Source: Pseudoramibacter alactolyticus (GTDB lineage: Bacteria; Bacillota; Clostridia; Eubacteriales; Eubacteriaceae). From it: DNA of 64,000 nt. The notes under the pieces were generated by a model that saw only the letters and a program-made list of their open reading frames with translations, had not been told where the DNA came from and ran no database searches. The stretch lies in assembly GCF_050908235.1 (NCBI RefSeq), contig NZ_CP194340.1; one strand, given 5' to 3'. Shown one piece after another: positions 1-8,018 of this stretch. Numbering within the stretch: position 1 is the first letter of the stretch; each line of letters begins with the position of its first letter. The translations under genes and the position numbers were made by a program.

Positions 1-383
1 AAATTCATAAATGTATCGATAGATATTTTTTTTATTTTTTCTGTGGGATCAGGGTCTGCGACAAAGAGCTTATTTCCTCTTTTTCTAACTACAGTTACAT
101 AATGGAAATATTTTTCTTCAGTAATTATATGTGCAATAAAAGGATAAGGTATGTCGTCCTTATCAAATAATGAGCTATCTGCTCGTATCGCCTTGGTCTC
201 CATCCCCATGAGTTCCGCTGTTTTAACTAGTCCAAGTGCCGTAGTCCCTTCTTTATCGGTCTTCGAAATATCTCGCAAATAAGCTAATGATACGTTTGAT
301 CCAAAATTTTTTAGTATCATCGCTAAACAAGCAACGCCACAATCCTTTTCATCAACTTGTGACACATAATTTTTATAATACAA
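1..383 (-). CDS. C39 peptidase domain of a bacteriocin ABC exporter (partial)
   Basis: Only the N-terminal domain is in the window; the gene runs off the left edge. The reverse strand encodes a C39 double-glycine peptidase. Visible features are the oxyanion Gln and catalytic Cys in QVDEKDCGVACLAMI (Cys15), the His in FHYYVTVV and the Asp in VADPDP, completing the Cys-His-Asp triad. Members of this family cut GG leaders from class II bacteriocins and export the mature peptide through a fused ABC transporter. The start is a TTG at 381-383, with GGAG ten bases upstream. It is the last gene seen in a leftward locus that begins with two precursor peptides at 2470. The transmembrane and ATPase domains cannot be seen here. 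Confidence 0.85.
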   Translation of the reverse strand, partial: MYYKNYVSQVDEKDCGVACLAMILKNFGSNVSLAYLRDISKTDKEGTTALGLVKTAELMGMETKAIRADSSLFDKDDIPYPFIAHIITEEKYFHYVTVVRKRGNKLFVADPDPTEKIKKISIDTFMN

Positions 384-418
384 GTTTGAAATTCTCCTTC
401 GATAATAAAATTTGTTAT

Positions 419-1339
419 TTAAAATTGAAAGTTGATGATAGCCATAACAATACAATAAATAGAAAAAATCCAAAATACCACAGAAGTAAGAGTGCATAAT
501 TTAATTGGTGCAGTGGTTGTATTCAGTGAAACATAATTTATTATTGTGCGATTTTTTATAGTACGGACAATCCAAACGATAAAAACAACCACTGCAAAAA
601 ACAATAGCGCACAACAAAAAATAACCGAATTTCTCTGTGATAAACAGCCAACAAAATCCAATAAAACCGCATCCGTAAAAATATGGAGCCCAATCGACCA
701 AATAATTCCATACGCCATCGCAAGATAGCCAAGAATGATACCCTGACAAAATGCACCTAAAAACTGATCGAAATTACAATGCATCAAACTGAATAGTACG
801 GAAGAGAAAACAATTGCTTGAACCTTTCCATAACTTTGGAGAGAATTCATGATAAATCCACGGTATATTATTTCCTCGACTATAGGCGCCACCAATGAAG
901 TATAAAAAATCCCCGATAAAAGTGTATCTCCTCCAGACGCCGCGGCAGCAACATCAGCTGCTGAAATTTTCATATAATTGCTAAAAATAGAAAGAAGATG
1001 CTCACTAATAGCCCCTGAAATTATATTTAAAATAAATCCCAAGGATAAGGCTGAAAGAAAAACAAAGATGGGCATTCGCTTATGACAAGTAAAGATTTCG
1101 GGAAAACTTCTTTGCTTTTTAAAGAAAAAAAGCAATAGAAAAAAGCCTATGCCTACTGCGACAATCGCGTCAATTCTTTGTGCAGCAAGATAGTTGTCAA
1201 TGTATTTTTCAGTCCTATTTGTCATAAGATGCGGTATCAGCCGATCTACACATTTTGAAATATTATCAGTTAAAATCAAATACCATAAAATGCCAAAGGT
1301 CAGATAATTAATTTCTTTTCGGATAGTTTGGACGTCCAT
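419..1339 (-). CDS. CPBP family intramembrane metalloprotease (likely bacteriocin immunity)
   Basis: A 306-residue multi-pass membrane protein. It has the CPBP (Abi/CAAX) motifs: VEEIIYRGF (EExxxR), then FSLMHCNF (FxxxH) and a late IFTDAVLLD segment in place of the usual HxxxN/D. In bacteriocin loci such proteins usually confer self-immunity or process the peptide; which applies here is inference. Its ATG directly follows the TAA of the upstream CPBP gene with no gap, so translation is probably coupled. The downstream neighbour is the C39 exporter. The region is AT-rich compared with the flanking chromosome. Confidence 0.8.
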   Translation of the reverse strand: MDVQTIRKEINYLTFGILWYLILTDNISKCVDRLIPHLMTNRTEKYIDNYLAAQRIDAIVAVGIGFFLLLFFFKKQRSFPEIFTCHKRMPIFVFLSALSLGFILNIISGAISEHLLSIFSNYMKISAADVAAAASGGDTLLSGIFYTSLVAPIVEEIIYRGFIMNSLQSYGKVQAIVFSSVLFSLMHCNFDQFLGAFCQGIILGYLAMAYGIIWSIGLHIFTDAVLLDFVGCLSQRNSVIFCCALLFFAVVVFIVWIVRTIKNRTIINYVSLNTTTAPIKLCTLTSVVFWIFSIYCIVMAIINFQF

Positions 1340-2021
1340 TTATGCTCCCAGAAATGTTGCTATAATTGCCGCACAATTAAAAACGATATGTAAAATAATT
1401 GGCATTTTAATATCTTTCGTTTTTTCGAATAATAATGATGTGCATAACCCCAAACTAAATATCGGAATCATTGCCAAAGAAAATTCTACACCGTGCCCAA
1501 TTGTAAAAAGAACACTAATCGCAATTATACGGACGGCCGCATTCAAAGATTCAAAAACATAACCTTGGATGATTCCCCTAAAAACTATTTCTTCTAAATA
1601 AAGGAACGATAATTCCAACATTTAAACACCAAAAAAACGGTCGAAAGGCAAATCGTTTTGTAGAAATAATTGATAATATTTGATTGACAGAAGAATTATT
1701 CTGCATTGATTTATGCATCATCATGTTTATATGGGAAACCCCAAAATTAGCAATTAAACATACTGCGATTGCCAAAAATAAAAAAACAATATTCTTAGCC
1801 GTTATTTTTGATGCAAAATCATATTTTCCTAATTTATAAAAAGCATAGGAAAATAAGAAAAGCACAAGTATTTCTGCGAGGATTCCAACCAATTCCATCC
1901 AATTTTTGGATGATAGCAGCAACCCGTTAGGAATTCCGATTACAAGCCCATATGCTTCAAAAATAATAATACCTAATCCTATCCAAAGAATATTCTTTTT
2001 AATCTCATCCATCAAAGTCAC
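1340..2021 (-). pseudogene. CPBP family protease/immunity gene, frameshifted
   Basis: The N-terminal 147-residue frame ends with GIIVPLFRRNSF. The adjoining frame continues as LEEIVFRGIIQGYVF and carries the CPBP EExxxR motif and the later FTIGHGVEF histidine motif. Removing one T near 1595-1600 (reverse strand TTTATTTAGAAG read as TTTATTAGAAG) gives an uninterrupted protein of about 226 residues reading VPLLEEIVFRGI, as expected for the family. The start is a GTG at 2021 or an ATG at 2012, behind a GGGAGG/AGGAAG site. The lesion may be a sequencing error or a real mutation. The intact paralogue at 419-1339 lies immediately downstream. Confidence 0.75.
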
Positions 2022-2051
2022 TTCCTGCCTCCCTGATTCTTTTTCTTCTGC

Positions 2052-2096
2052 AATGGTGAATCAGAAAAGCCTGAAGGACTTCTCTGATTCACCATT
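2052..2096 (-). terminator. Hairpin between precursor peptides and CPBP genes
   Basis: A 14-bp perfect inverted repeat (AATGGTGAATCAGA at 2052 and its complement ending at 2096) begins right after the stop of the second peptide gene. There is no U-tract on the leftward side, so it is more likely an mRNA-stabilising or attenuating hairpin that raises precursor output over the downstream genes than a full terminator. On the plus strand it is followed by TTTTTAA. Confidence 0.55.
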
Positions 2097-2097
2097 T

Positions 2098-2268
2098 TTA
2101 ATTAATGTTTTTTGCGGCGTTTATTTCTTTTTTTAGCTTTCGAGTATCCTTTTTGAATCCCCTTAATAAAATCGGAAATTTCCGATGCAACAGTAAAAGC
2201 AATACCACCCCCTCCTCACCTGAAACATTAGCCAATTCTCTTTCTGTTAATGTGTTAAATTCACTCAT
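2098..2268 (-). CDS. Putative class II bacteriocin precursor peptide, second of pair
   Basis: A 56-residue peptide starting MSEFNTLTERELANVSG, which resembles the amphipathic leader of double-glycine bacteriocins (TLTEREL...NVSG). The usual GG is replaced by SGEEG, then a hydrophobic VVLLLLL stretch and a Lys/Arg-rich tail. The ATG at 2268 follows GGAGAG; an upstream in-frame ATG at 2298 lacks a comparable site. It lies 31 bases downstream of the first peptide gene and ahead of the hairpin at 2052-2096. It could be the partner of a two-peptide bacteriocin, a decayed precursor or an inducer. The leader resemblance is good, the cleavage site is doubtful. Confidence 0.6.
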   Translation of the reverse strand: MSEFNTLTERELANVSGEEGVVLLLLLHRKFPILLRGFKKDTRKLKKEINAAKNIN

Positions 2269-2299
2269 TTTTCTCTCCTCATTATATAAAGAATACAAA

Positions 2300-2470
2300 C
2301 TACTTTTTGTGGCGATGAGATTGAATCCATCTATTTCTTCTATGTCTTGTGTAATGTGTCATTGTATAAGCATCAGAACCAATCATATACCCAATAGCAT
2401 ACCCGATAAAACTGCCTCCCTTTATCTTTTGAAGCTCTTCCCCACTTAAATTTTTTTCATTATTGTTCAT
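2300..2470 (-). CDS. Class II bacteriocin precursor with double-glycine leader
   Basis: A 56-residue peptide too short for most gene finders. The leader MNNNEKNLSGEELQKIKGG ends in a canonical GG at residues 18-19, preceded by the LSGEELQKI pattern recognised by C39 peptidases. The predicted mature peptide has about 37 residues. It starts SFIGYAIGYMIGSDAY, with GxxxG-like spacing as in two-peptide bacteriocins, and ends in a basic, His/Arg/Lys-rich tail. The ATG at 2470 has AAGGAAGAG upstream. Promoter-like elements lie at 2536-2564. The exporter with the matching peptidase is encoded at the end of the same leftward locus. The target organism is unknown. Confidence 0.8.
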   Translation of the reverse strand: MNNNEKNLSGEELQKIKGGSFIGYAIGYMIGSDAYTMTHYTRHRRNRWIQSHRHKK

Positions 2471-2535
2471 AATAATCTCTTCCTTTACATATAGATCGTT
2501 GCTATAGCTATAAATCTGTAAATATTTATAGATTA

Positions 2536-2564
2536 ATTATAATTATTTGTAATTTTAGAATCAA
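2536..2564 (-). promoter_or_regulatory. Predicted promoter of the bacteriocin locus
   Basis: The reverse strand reads TTGATT, 17 bases, TATAAT, directed leftward into the first precursor gene about 65 bases away. The -10 is perfect and the -35 matches at four of six positions. Background AT-richness lowers certainty. Confidence 0.6.
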
Positions 2565-3096
2565 CAAAAAGTTAGATTCACTTTATTCCATTTTTTTATA
2601 TAGATCTTTCAAAAATCTTTTTTCATATATTTTTAAATTTTATAGCTGTTATGCCTACCGTTATCTTTTGCATTCATAGGTCTTATCTCTTCAAAGATAT
2701 ATCTTTGTTGTCACATTTTCACTTTTATTCCACCGAAGAATGATTCCAATAAAAATAGATGCTCCCTGCGTATAACAGAGAAGCACCCGTATGCTGTTAT
2801 TAAATTTTATTTGGTTTAGTCTTTGAATATACATATTAATGCAGACAAATTTTGGCACTCAATTTAAGCAAAAAATATTAGTGTATACCAGTTTTTGATG
2901 AATCATATTTCTATTTCCCATATTCAAAAGATTATATATTATTATATGGCTTCGATATTTAATTACTTGTGGCACGCAAATGTCGCTGATTTTTTGATCA
3001 TTCGTGCCGTTTATCTAACGCCTATTCCCTTTGCGAAGCCGCCGTCCGGATCACCGAGCGGTTTTTTTATTGCCGCCGTTTAACAGCAGAACCAAG
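2565..3096. other. Gene-free AT-rich region with composition boundary
   Basis: No convincing gene on either strand. Base composition switches from AT-rich to GC-rich at about 3010-3050, marking the edge between the bacteriocin island and the trkA side. A weak inverted repeat (ATAACAG and CTGTTAT) lies near 2772-2797. A 62-codon plus-strand frame at 2895-3083 has no ribosome site or family likeness. Confidence 0.5.
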
Positions 3097-3130
3097 AAAA
3101 CGCCGGAGGGTCTTTGCCTTCCGGCGTTTT
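3097..3130. terminator. Bidirectional terminator-like hairpin
   Basis: AAAACGCCGGAG and TTCCGGCGTTTT form a strong stem flanked by A and T runs on both sides, so it can act in either direction. It separates the bacteriocin island from the trk operon. Confidence 0.65.
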
Positions 3131-3289
3131 TCGCGTCGTCGCGCCTCTCCGGGCCCGCTTCAAAAATCGCGGTGACGTCTCCGGTCGTCAGCTTTTTACG
3201 ACCGCCCTTTTGGATGCCCACGCCCGCTTCATTTTCCGTTTTCATCGCTTTTACCGCTCCCCTGCCTCCCTTTAAAAAACTTTTCCAGC

Positions 3290-3312
3290 GTTTTCGTTTA
3301 CTATGCTATAAT
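3290..3312 (+). promoter_or_regulatory. Extended -10 promoter before trkA
   Basis: TATGCTATAAT (perfect -10 at 3307-3312 with an upstream TGN extension) lies about 60 bases before trkA. The -35 is weak. An AAAGGAAAG-type ribosome site follows close to the start. Confidence 0.6.
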
Positions 3313-3373
3313 AAATCCGATTCAAAAGTAACGGCGGCGCGCCGCCCGAAAAAAGGAAAGCGAAAGAAGAGGC

Positions 3374-4729
3374 ATGCAAATTATCATTGTCGGCTGCGGA
3401 AAGGTCGGAAAGACTTTGACCGCTCACCTTTCAAAGGAAGACAACAACGTCACCATCATCGACACCAACCCGGAGAGGGTCCGCGAGGCGGCCAACGTTT
3501 ACGACGTCATGGGCATTGCGGGCAACGGCACGAGCTACGAGGTGCTCCAAAGGGCCGATGTCCGGGGGACCGATATCCTCATCGCCGTGACCTACAGCGA
3601 CGAGGTCAACCTGCTGTGCTGCGTGCTGGCCCGCCGGTTTTCCGAATGCAAAACCATCGCCCGGGTGCGCGATCCGATTTACCTGAGAGACCGTGCCTAT
3701 ATCCAAAAGGCGCTGGGCCTGTCGATGACGATCAACCCCGAATACGCCGCTGCCCGGGAAATCTCCCGGCTGCTGCGATTTCCCACCGCCATCGATATCA
3801 GCAGCTTCTCCAAGGGGCGCATCGAGATGTACCGCTTCAAAACGCCGGCGGCGGGGCCCCTCGTCGGCCGTGCGGTCAAGGATGTGCCGCTGCTGCGCCA
3901 GGATGTGCTCGTGTGCTGCCTCGAGCGGAACGGTCAGGTGGCCATCCCCGACGGCAGCACCTGCATCCAGGCCGGCGATGTGCTCTCGGTGGTGCTGCCG
4001 CCGGACCGTGCCTCGGACTTTTTCCACCGGATCGGCTTTAAAACCAACGCCGTCAAAAACGCGATGATCGTCGGCTGCAGCGAAACGGCCTATTATCTGG
4101 CGCAGATGCTCATCAAAACGGGCATCGGCGTCAAAATCATCGAGCAGAACCGCGCCCGCTGCGAAGAGCTGTGCGAAAAACTGCCCGCCGCCGCGATTAT
4201 TAACGCCGACGGCAGCGACGAAAACGTCCTGCGGGAAGAGCATCTTTCCGATATGGACGCGCTGATTGCCAGCACCGGCATCGATGAAGAGAATATCATC
4301 CTCTCCCTTTACGCGATGAACAAGGTCAAAAAGAAGGTGATCACCAAGATCAGCCATCTGGATTTCAACGAGGTGATCGCAAGCCTTTCGCTGGATTCCA
4401 TCGTCAATCCCAAGCGCATCACCGCCGAATCCATCCTGCGCTACGTGCGGGCCATGGCCAATTCGGTGGGCAGCAACGTGGAGCGGCTTTACAAATTGGC
4501 CGACGGCCGGGCCGAAGCCATGGAATTCACCATCAAATCGGGCAGCCGCCTGACCCACATCCCCTTCCGCGAACTGCGCATCAAGCCGGACACCCTGGTC
4601 GCGGGCATCATCCGCCGCGATCATTTCGTGATTCCCGGCGGCGAAGACACCCTGATGCCCGGGGATTCCGCCGTGGTGGTCACCACCAATGCCGGCTTCC
4701 GGGACATCGCCGACATTCTGCTGAATTAG
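3374..4729 (+). CDS. trkA: Trk potassium uptake regulatory protein TrkA
   Basis: 451 residues, the usual length for a TrkA with two RCK units. Each half has a Rossmann NAD-binding fold: the first begins with VGCGKVGKTL and DTNPERV, the second with the weaker MIVGCSETAYYLAQ. Each is followed by a TrkA-C domain (for example the IPDGSTCIQAGDVLSVV and IPGGEDTLMPGDSAVVV loops). TrkA forms the cytoplasmic gating ring of the TrkH channel and senses nucleotides. The stop is nine bases before the GTG of trkH, so the two form an operon. No lesion is seen. Confidence 0.95.
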   Translation: MQIIIVGCGKVGKTLTAHLSKEDNNVTIIDTNPERVREAANVYDVMGIAGNGTSYEVLQRADVRGTDILIAVTYSDEVNLLCCVLARRFSECKTIARVRDPIYLRDRAYIQKALGLSMTINPEYAAAREISRLLRFPTAIDISSFSKGRIEMYRFKTPAAGPLVGRAVKDVPLLRQDVLVCCLERNGQVAIPDGSTCIQAGDVLSVVLPPDRASDFFHRIGFKTNAVKNAMIVGCSETAYYLAQMLIKTGIGVKIIEQNRARCEELCEKLPAAAIINADGSDENVLREEHLSDMDALIASTGIDEENIILSLYAMNKVKKKVITKISHLDFNEVIASLSLDSIVNPKRITAESILRYVRAMANSVGSNVERLYKLADGRAEAMEFTIKSGSRLTHIPFRELRIKPDTLVAGIIRRDHFVIPGGEDTLMPGDSAVVVTTNAGFRDIADILLN

Positions 4730-4738
4730 GAGGCCGCC

Positions 4739-6280
4739 GTGAATTTTCCGATGATTCGCTACGTGCTCAGCGCCGTGCTTCGGGTGGAAGGGCTGCTCTT
4801 TGCCCTGCCGCTTATCACTGCGGCCGTCTACCGCGAATGGGCCGTCGCCCCGGTTTATCTCGTGCTGCTCGTCGGCTGCGTGGCGGTCGGCCAGCTGTTC
4901 TCCAAAAAACCGAAAGACATGGCGCTCTATCAAAAGGACGGCTATGTTATCGTCGCCTTTGCCTGGATTTTGCTCAGCCTGGTGGGGGCGCTGCCCTTCG
5001 TGCTCACCGGCGAGATCCGCGGCTATATCGACGCGCTGTTTGAAATCACCTCCGGTTTCACCACCACCGGTTCGTCGATCTTGAAGCATGTGGAGGTCCT
5101 GACCCACGCGAGCCTGTTCTGGCGCAGCTTTTCCCACTGGATCGGCGGCATGGGCGTGCTGGTGTTCATCCTGATGCTGATGCCCGGCGAGGGCGGCACC
5201 CACATGAACCTGATGCGCGCCGAAAGCCCGGGGCCCAACGTCTCCAAGTTTGTGCCCCACGTCCGGGGGACGGCCGCCATCCTCTACAAGCTTTATATCG
5301 GCATCACCGGTGTGCAGATTGTTTTGCTGCTCCTCTTCGGCATGCCGCTGTTCGACACGCTGTGCATCACCTTCGGCACCGCCGGCACCGGGGGCTTCGG
5401 CATTTTAAGCGCCAGCTGCGCGGATTATACCGCCGCCCAGCAATGGATCGTCGCCATTTTTATGATCCTCTTTGGGATGAATTTCAGTTTTTACTATCTG
5501 ATTTTTTACCAGCGCAAAGTCCGGCCGGCGTTTCGCATGCAGGAGATCCGGGGCTATCTGGCCGTCATCGGGGCAGCCATCGTCTTCATCACCGCCCAGC
5601 TGATGCGCCAGACCGACTTTTATCGCCACTTTCTTGACGCGCTGCGCGCCGCGACCTTCCAGGTGGGCAGCATCATCACCACCACGGGCTATTCCACCGC
5701 GAATTTCGATCTTTGGCCGGCCGCCTCCAAATGGATTCTCGTGCTTTTGATGTTCATCGGGGCCTGTGCCGGCTCCACCGGCGGAGGCATCAAGGTCTCC
5801 CGGGTCATCATCCTGCTCAAGACCATCAAGAAGGAGCTTTTCACCCTGACCCATCCCCGGGCAGTGCGCAAGACGATGTTCGACGGGCACGTGGTGCCCC
5901 ACGAGGTGCTGCGCGCCATCAACGTCTTTCTCGCGGCCTATCTGATGATCTTTTGCCTTTCGGTGTTCGCTATCAGCCTCGACGGTTTCTCGCTGGAGAC
6001 CAATTTTACCGCGGTGGCCGCCACGATCAACAACATCGGGCCGGGGCTCGCCGGGGTCGGCCCCGCCAAAAACTTTGCGGCTTTCAGCGCCTTCAGCAAG
6101 CTGGTGCTCACCTTTGATATGCTCGTCGGCCGGCTGGAGCTTTTTCCCGTGCTCATGCTCTTCATGCCCGCCACCTGGCGCAAATCCTGGGCCCGCGACG
6201 GGAAAACCCAAAAATACCGGCAGCCTTGGCTGCCGGTATTTTTATGCCCGGACGATGCTTTTATTTTCCCGCGTCGATAG
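4739..6280 (+). CDS. trkH: Trk potassium uptake membrane subunit TrkH
   Basis: 513 residues of hydrophobic, multi-pass membrane protein. It has the repeated selectivity-filter loops of the Trk/Ktr/HKT family (SGFTTTGSS, GTAGTGGFG, ITTTGYSTANF and NNIGPGL). It forms the K+ path and is gated by TrkA. The GTG start at 4739 has AGGAGG at 4728-4733. The frame continues past the normal family end (near FMPATWRK) through a complete terminator hairpin and stops inside the convergent csm6 gene, so the last 30 or so residues are probably an acquired readthrough tail. Confidence 0.93.
   Translation: MNFPMIRYVLSAVLRVEGLLFALPLITAAVYREWAVAPVYLVLLVGCVAVGQLFSKKPKDMALYQKDGYVIVAFAWILLSLVGALPFVLTGEIRGYIDALFEITSGFTTTGSSILKHVEVLTHASLFWRSFSHWIGGMGVLVFILMLMPGEGGTHMNLMRAESPGPNVSKFVPHVRGTAAILYKLYIGITGVQIVLLLLFGMPLFDTLCITFGTAGTGGFGILSASCADYTAAQQWIVAIFMILFGMNFSFYYLIFYQRKVRPAFRMQEIRGYLAVIGAAIVFITAQLMRQTDFYRHFLDALRAATFQVGSIITTTGYSTANFDLWPAASKWILVLLMFIGACAGSTGGGIKVSRVIILLKTIKKELFTLTHPRAVRKTMFDGHVVPHEVLRAINVFLAAYLMIFCLSVFAISLDGFSLETNFTAVAATINNIGPGLAGVGPAKNFAAFSAFSKLVLTFDMLVGRLELFPVLMLFMPATWRKSWARDGKTQKYRQPWLPVFLCPDDAFIFPRR
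6211..6246 (+). terminator. Rho-independent terminator of trkAH
   Basis: AAATACCGGCAGCC, a two-base loop, then GGCTGCCGGTATTTTTA: a 14-bp perfect stem with flanking A and T runs, able to work both ways. It lies inside the 3' end of the trkH frame and next to the convergent csm6 gene. Confidence 0.85.
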
Positions 6281-7670
6281 CTTGAACGATTTCCTGATTC
6301 ATCGCCTGATAGGAATGCCAATCGGCTTCTTTGATGCCATAGCCGGTATAGCCAAATAAGCGTTTGATTAATTTCAATATTTCGTCGGTCGTCAGCCCGG
6401 TTCGATGTTCGATCACGTCCTCTGTGACGGAGACCATCTCATGGGCCGAATCGTTGCGGATGGCCTCTTCCACTTCGCGGATCTGTTTGGCCGCATCCCG
6501 GATGGCGCGATTTTTGCAAAATTCCTCAATCAATTTTAACAAATGGTCGGAAGAAATGTTCCTATTCGCAACCCCGCTTGAATAAGCTTTTTGAAAAACC
6601 GAAAAAATTTTTTCGTCTTGTTTTAATCGTCCCTTATGCCATTTACAAATTTTGGCGCCCCGAAATCTTTTTTCTCTTTCTTCCTCGTTCCATCCTTCTT
6701 CCTCGCATTTCCGCCTAACCCATCCGGGGAAATCCCCGTAAACATATTGATTGATATCGATTTTGCATTGACAGCGCAAAATCTGCTCGAACAAATCGAC
6801 GATCAGCGGCGTCAGGGCGCGGCAAAAATCCACATACTCCCTGCGGTCTTTTTTGATCCAGAGCAGCAGGGCGTATTCAAAGGATTTTCGCGCGTCGCCG
6901 CTTTTGACCGGCGTAACATCCATGCCGGTTTTCTTCTCTAATTTAGTAACTGTTGAAAAATCCAGCAGCTGCCGGGCCCGGGCCAGCTTTAATTTGTCCA
7001 GATACGCCGGATCCGGCTCGGGCATGTCTTTTGCCACAGCCATCGCAGCGCGATAATCGTAGTCTTTCACCAGCTGCTTGATGATCTCCTCGTCTTGAAT
7101 ATTCTTGAGCGAACGGCATTCAAATTCGTGGCAGCGGTTCTTAAAATCCGGTGCGTTATCAACGTCCACTTCCCAGGCGAGCTCGACGTCAAAGCCCTCG
7201 TGCGCGTGTTCGTTCATTTTCTTTGTCGGCGTATCCACCTGAATCAGACGCGTCTTTCGGGAAAAGCCGCGAATCGTCTGGAGCACCTCCAGCCCGCTTT
7301 TCATCGCCGGCGTCCCGGACGACACATTGAGCAAAAGCTCATCATCCTCCGCCATTTCATCCGTTATTTGACTGATTTTTTCCCAAAATTCATCGAAAAA
7401 AATATCAAAATACTGGACATTTCTTAACTCCGGGCGCTCGATGATTTCGATTTCCGGCATTGCGCGATTTTGAAGCCGAGCCAGCTTTTCAAGACAATAC
7501 ATATAACGATCGTCCTTCTCGTGAAATTCCATCATTTCCGCCGACAGATACAAAATAATTTTATCCGGGCAATAAACCCGGGCAATGTGCAGCATCGCTC
7601 CGTCGTAGCCATTGTTCCACGAGATCGGATCCGTCCCGCCAACCGGCGAAAATAAAATTGTTTTTCCCAT
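6261..7670 (-). CDS. csm6: Type III-A CRISPR ancillary ribonuclease Csm6
   Basis: 469 residues. The N-terminal CARF domain (Rossmann-like; ILFSPVGGTDP, then LLLNVSSGTPAMKSGLEVL) binds cyclic oligoadenylates made by Cas10. The C-terminal HEPN domain has the catalytic Rx4H as RNDSAH at residues 405-410. When activated it degrades RNA non-specifically. The start at 7670 follows GAAAAGGAG. It is the last gene of the leftward cas set, 20 bases after cas2. The frame is intact, unlike cas10 upstream. It is convergent with trkH. Confidence 0.9.
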   Translation of the reverse strand: MGKTILFSPVGGTDPISWNNGYDGAMLHIARVYCPDKIILYLSAEMMEFHEKDDRYMYCLEKLARLQNRAMPEIEIIERPELRNVQYFDIFFDEFWEKISQITDEMAEDDELLLNVSSGTPAMKSGLEVLQTIRGFSRKTRLIQVDTPTKKMNEHAHEGFDVELAWEVDVDNAPDFKNRCHEFECRSLKNIQDEEIIKQLVKDYDYRAAMAVAKDMPEPDPAYLDKLKLARARQLLDFSTVTKLEKKTGMDVTPVKSGDARKSFEYALLLWIKKDRREYVDFCRALTPLIVDLFEQILRCQCKIDINQYVYGDFPGWVRRKCEEEGWNEEEREKRFRGAKICKWHKGRLKQDEKIFSVFQKAYSSGVANRNISSDHLLKLIEEFCKNRAIRDAAKQIREVEEAIRNDSAHEMVSVTEDVIEHRTGLTTDEILKLIKRLFGYTGYGIKEADWHSYQAMNQEIVQAIDAGK

Positions 7671-7690
7671 TTGATAACTCCTTTTCTATC

Positions 7691-8014
7691 TTAAATCAAA
7701 ATGACATCTTCCTGCATCACGCCCGCATTGACTCCCCAAGTTTGGATTTGCCCTTCGCCGACGATTTTATACACGCGGATGCTGTCTTCCTCTCCGCAAA
7801 AACGCGGCAGTTTTGCCAAAAGCTCTGCGTATTTCTTTTGGGACAAACGCGCTTCGAAGGCCGAACGCTGGACCCGATCGCCATAGCCTGCCAACAGCTT
7901 TGAAAGCCGGTACCGCTTTTTGTTGTCGATGATATCGTAAATAATCAAAGCAAAAATTTGACGGCTTCGCGCGCGGCCGGCCGCTTCCCCCAAAAGATAA
8001 GATGCGCTTTCCAT
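7691..8014 (-). CDS. cas2: CRISPR adaptation endonuclease Cas2
   Basis: 107 residues. The ferredoxin-like core begins FALIIYDIIDNKKRYRLSKLL, with the conserved Asp after the first strand (IIYD), followed by RVQRSAFEARL. Cas2 dimerises and bridges two Cas1 dimers during spacer integration. The ATG lies five bases after the cas1 stop, with an AGGTGAT ribosome site inside the cas1 end. About 17 residues precede the first conserved strand, slightly longer than usual. Confidence 0.92.
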   Translation of the reverse strand: MESASYLLGEAAGRARSRQIFALIIYDIIDNKKRYRLSKLLAGYGDRVQRSAFEARLSQKKYAELLAKLPRFCGEEDSIRVYKIVGEGQIQTWGVNAGVMQEDVILI

Positions 8015-8018
8015 CAGA

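Noticed and set aside
3051..3245. A leftward 64-codon gene with a GGGGAG-like ribosome site
   Set aside because: It reads through the terminator hairpin at 3097-3130 and has no family likeness.
3431..5260. A 609-codon open frame on the minus strand across trkA and trkH
   Set aside because: Mirror image of two well-supported genes. Low-complexity His/Gly/Asp/Gln composition typical of antisense frames in GC-rich DNA, and no ribosome site.
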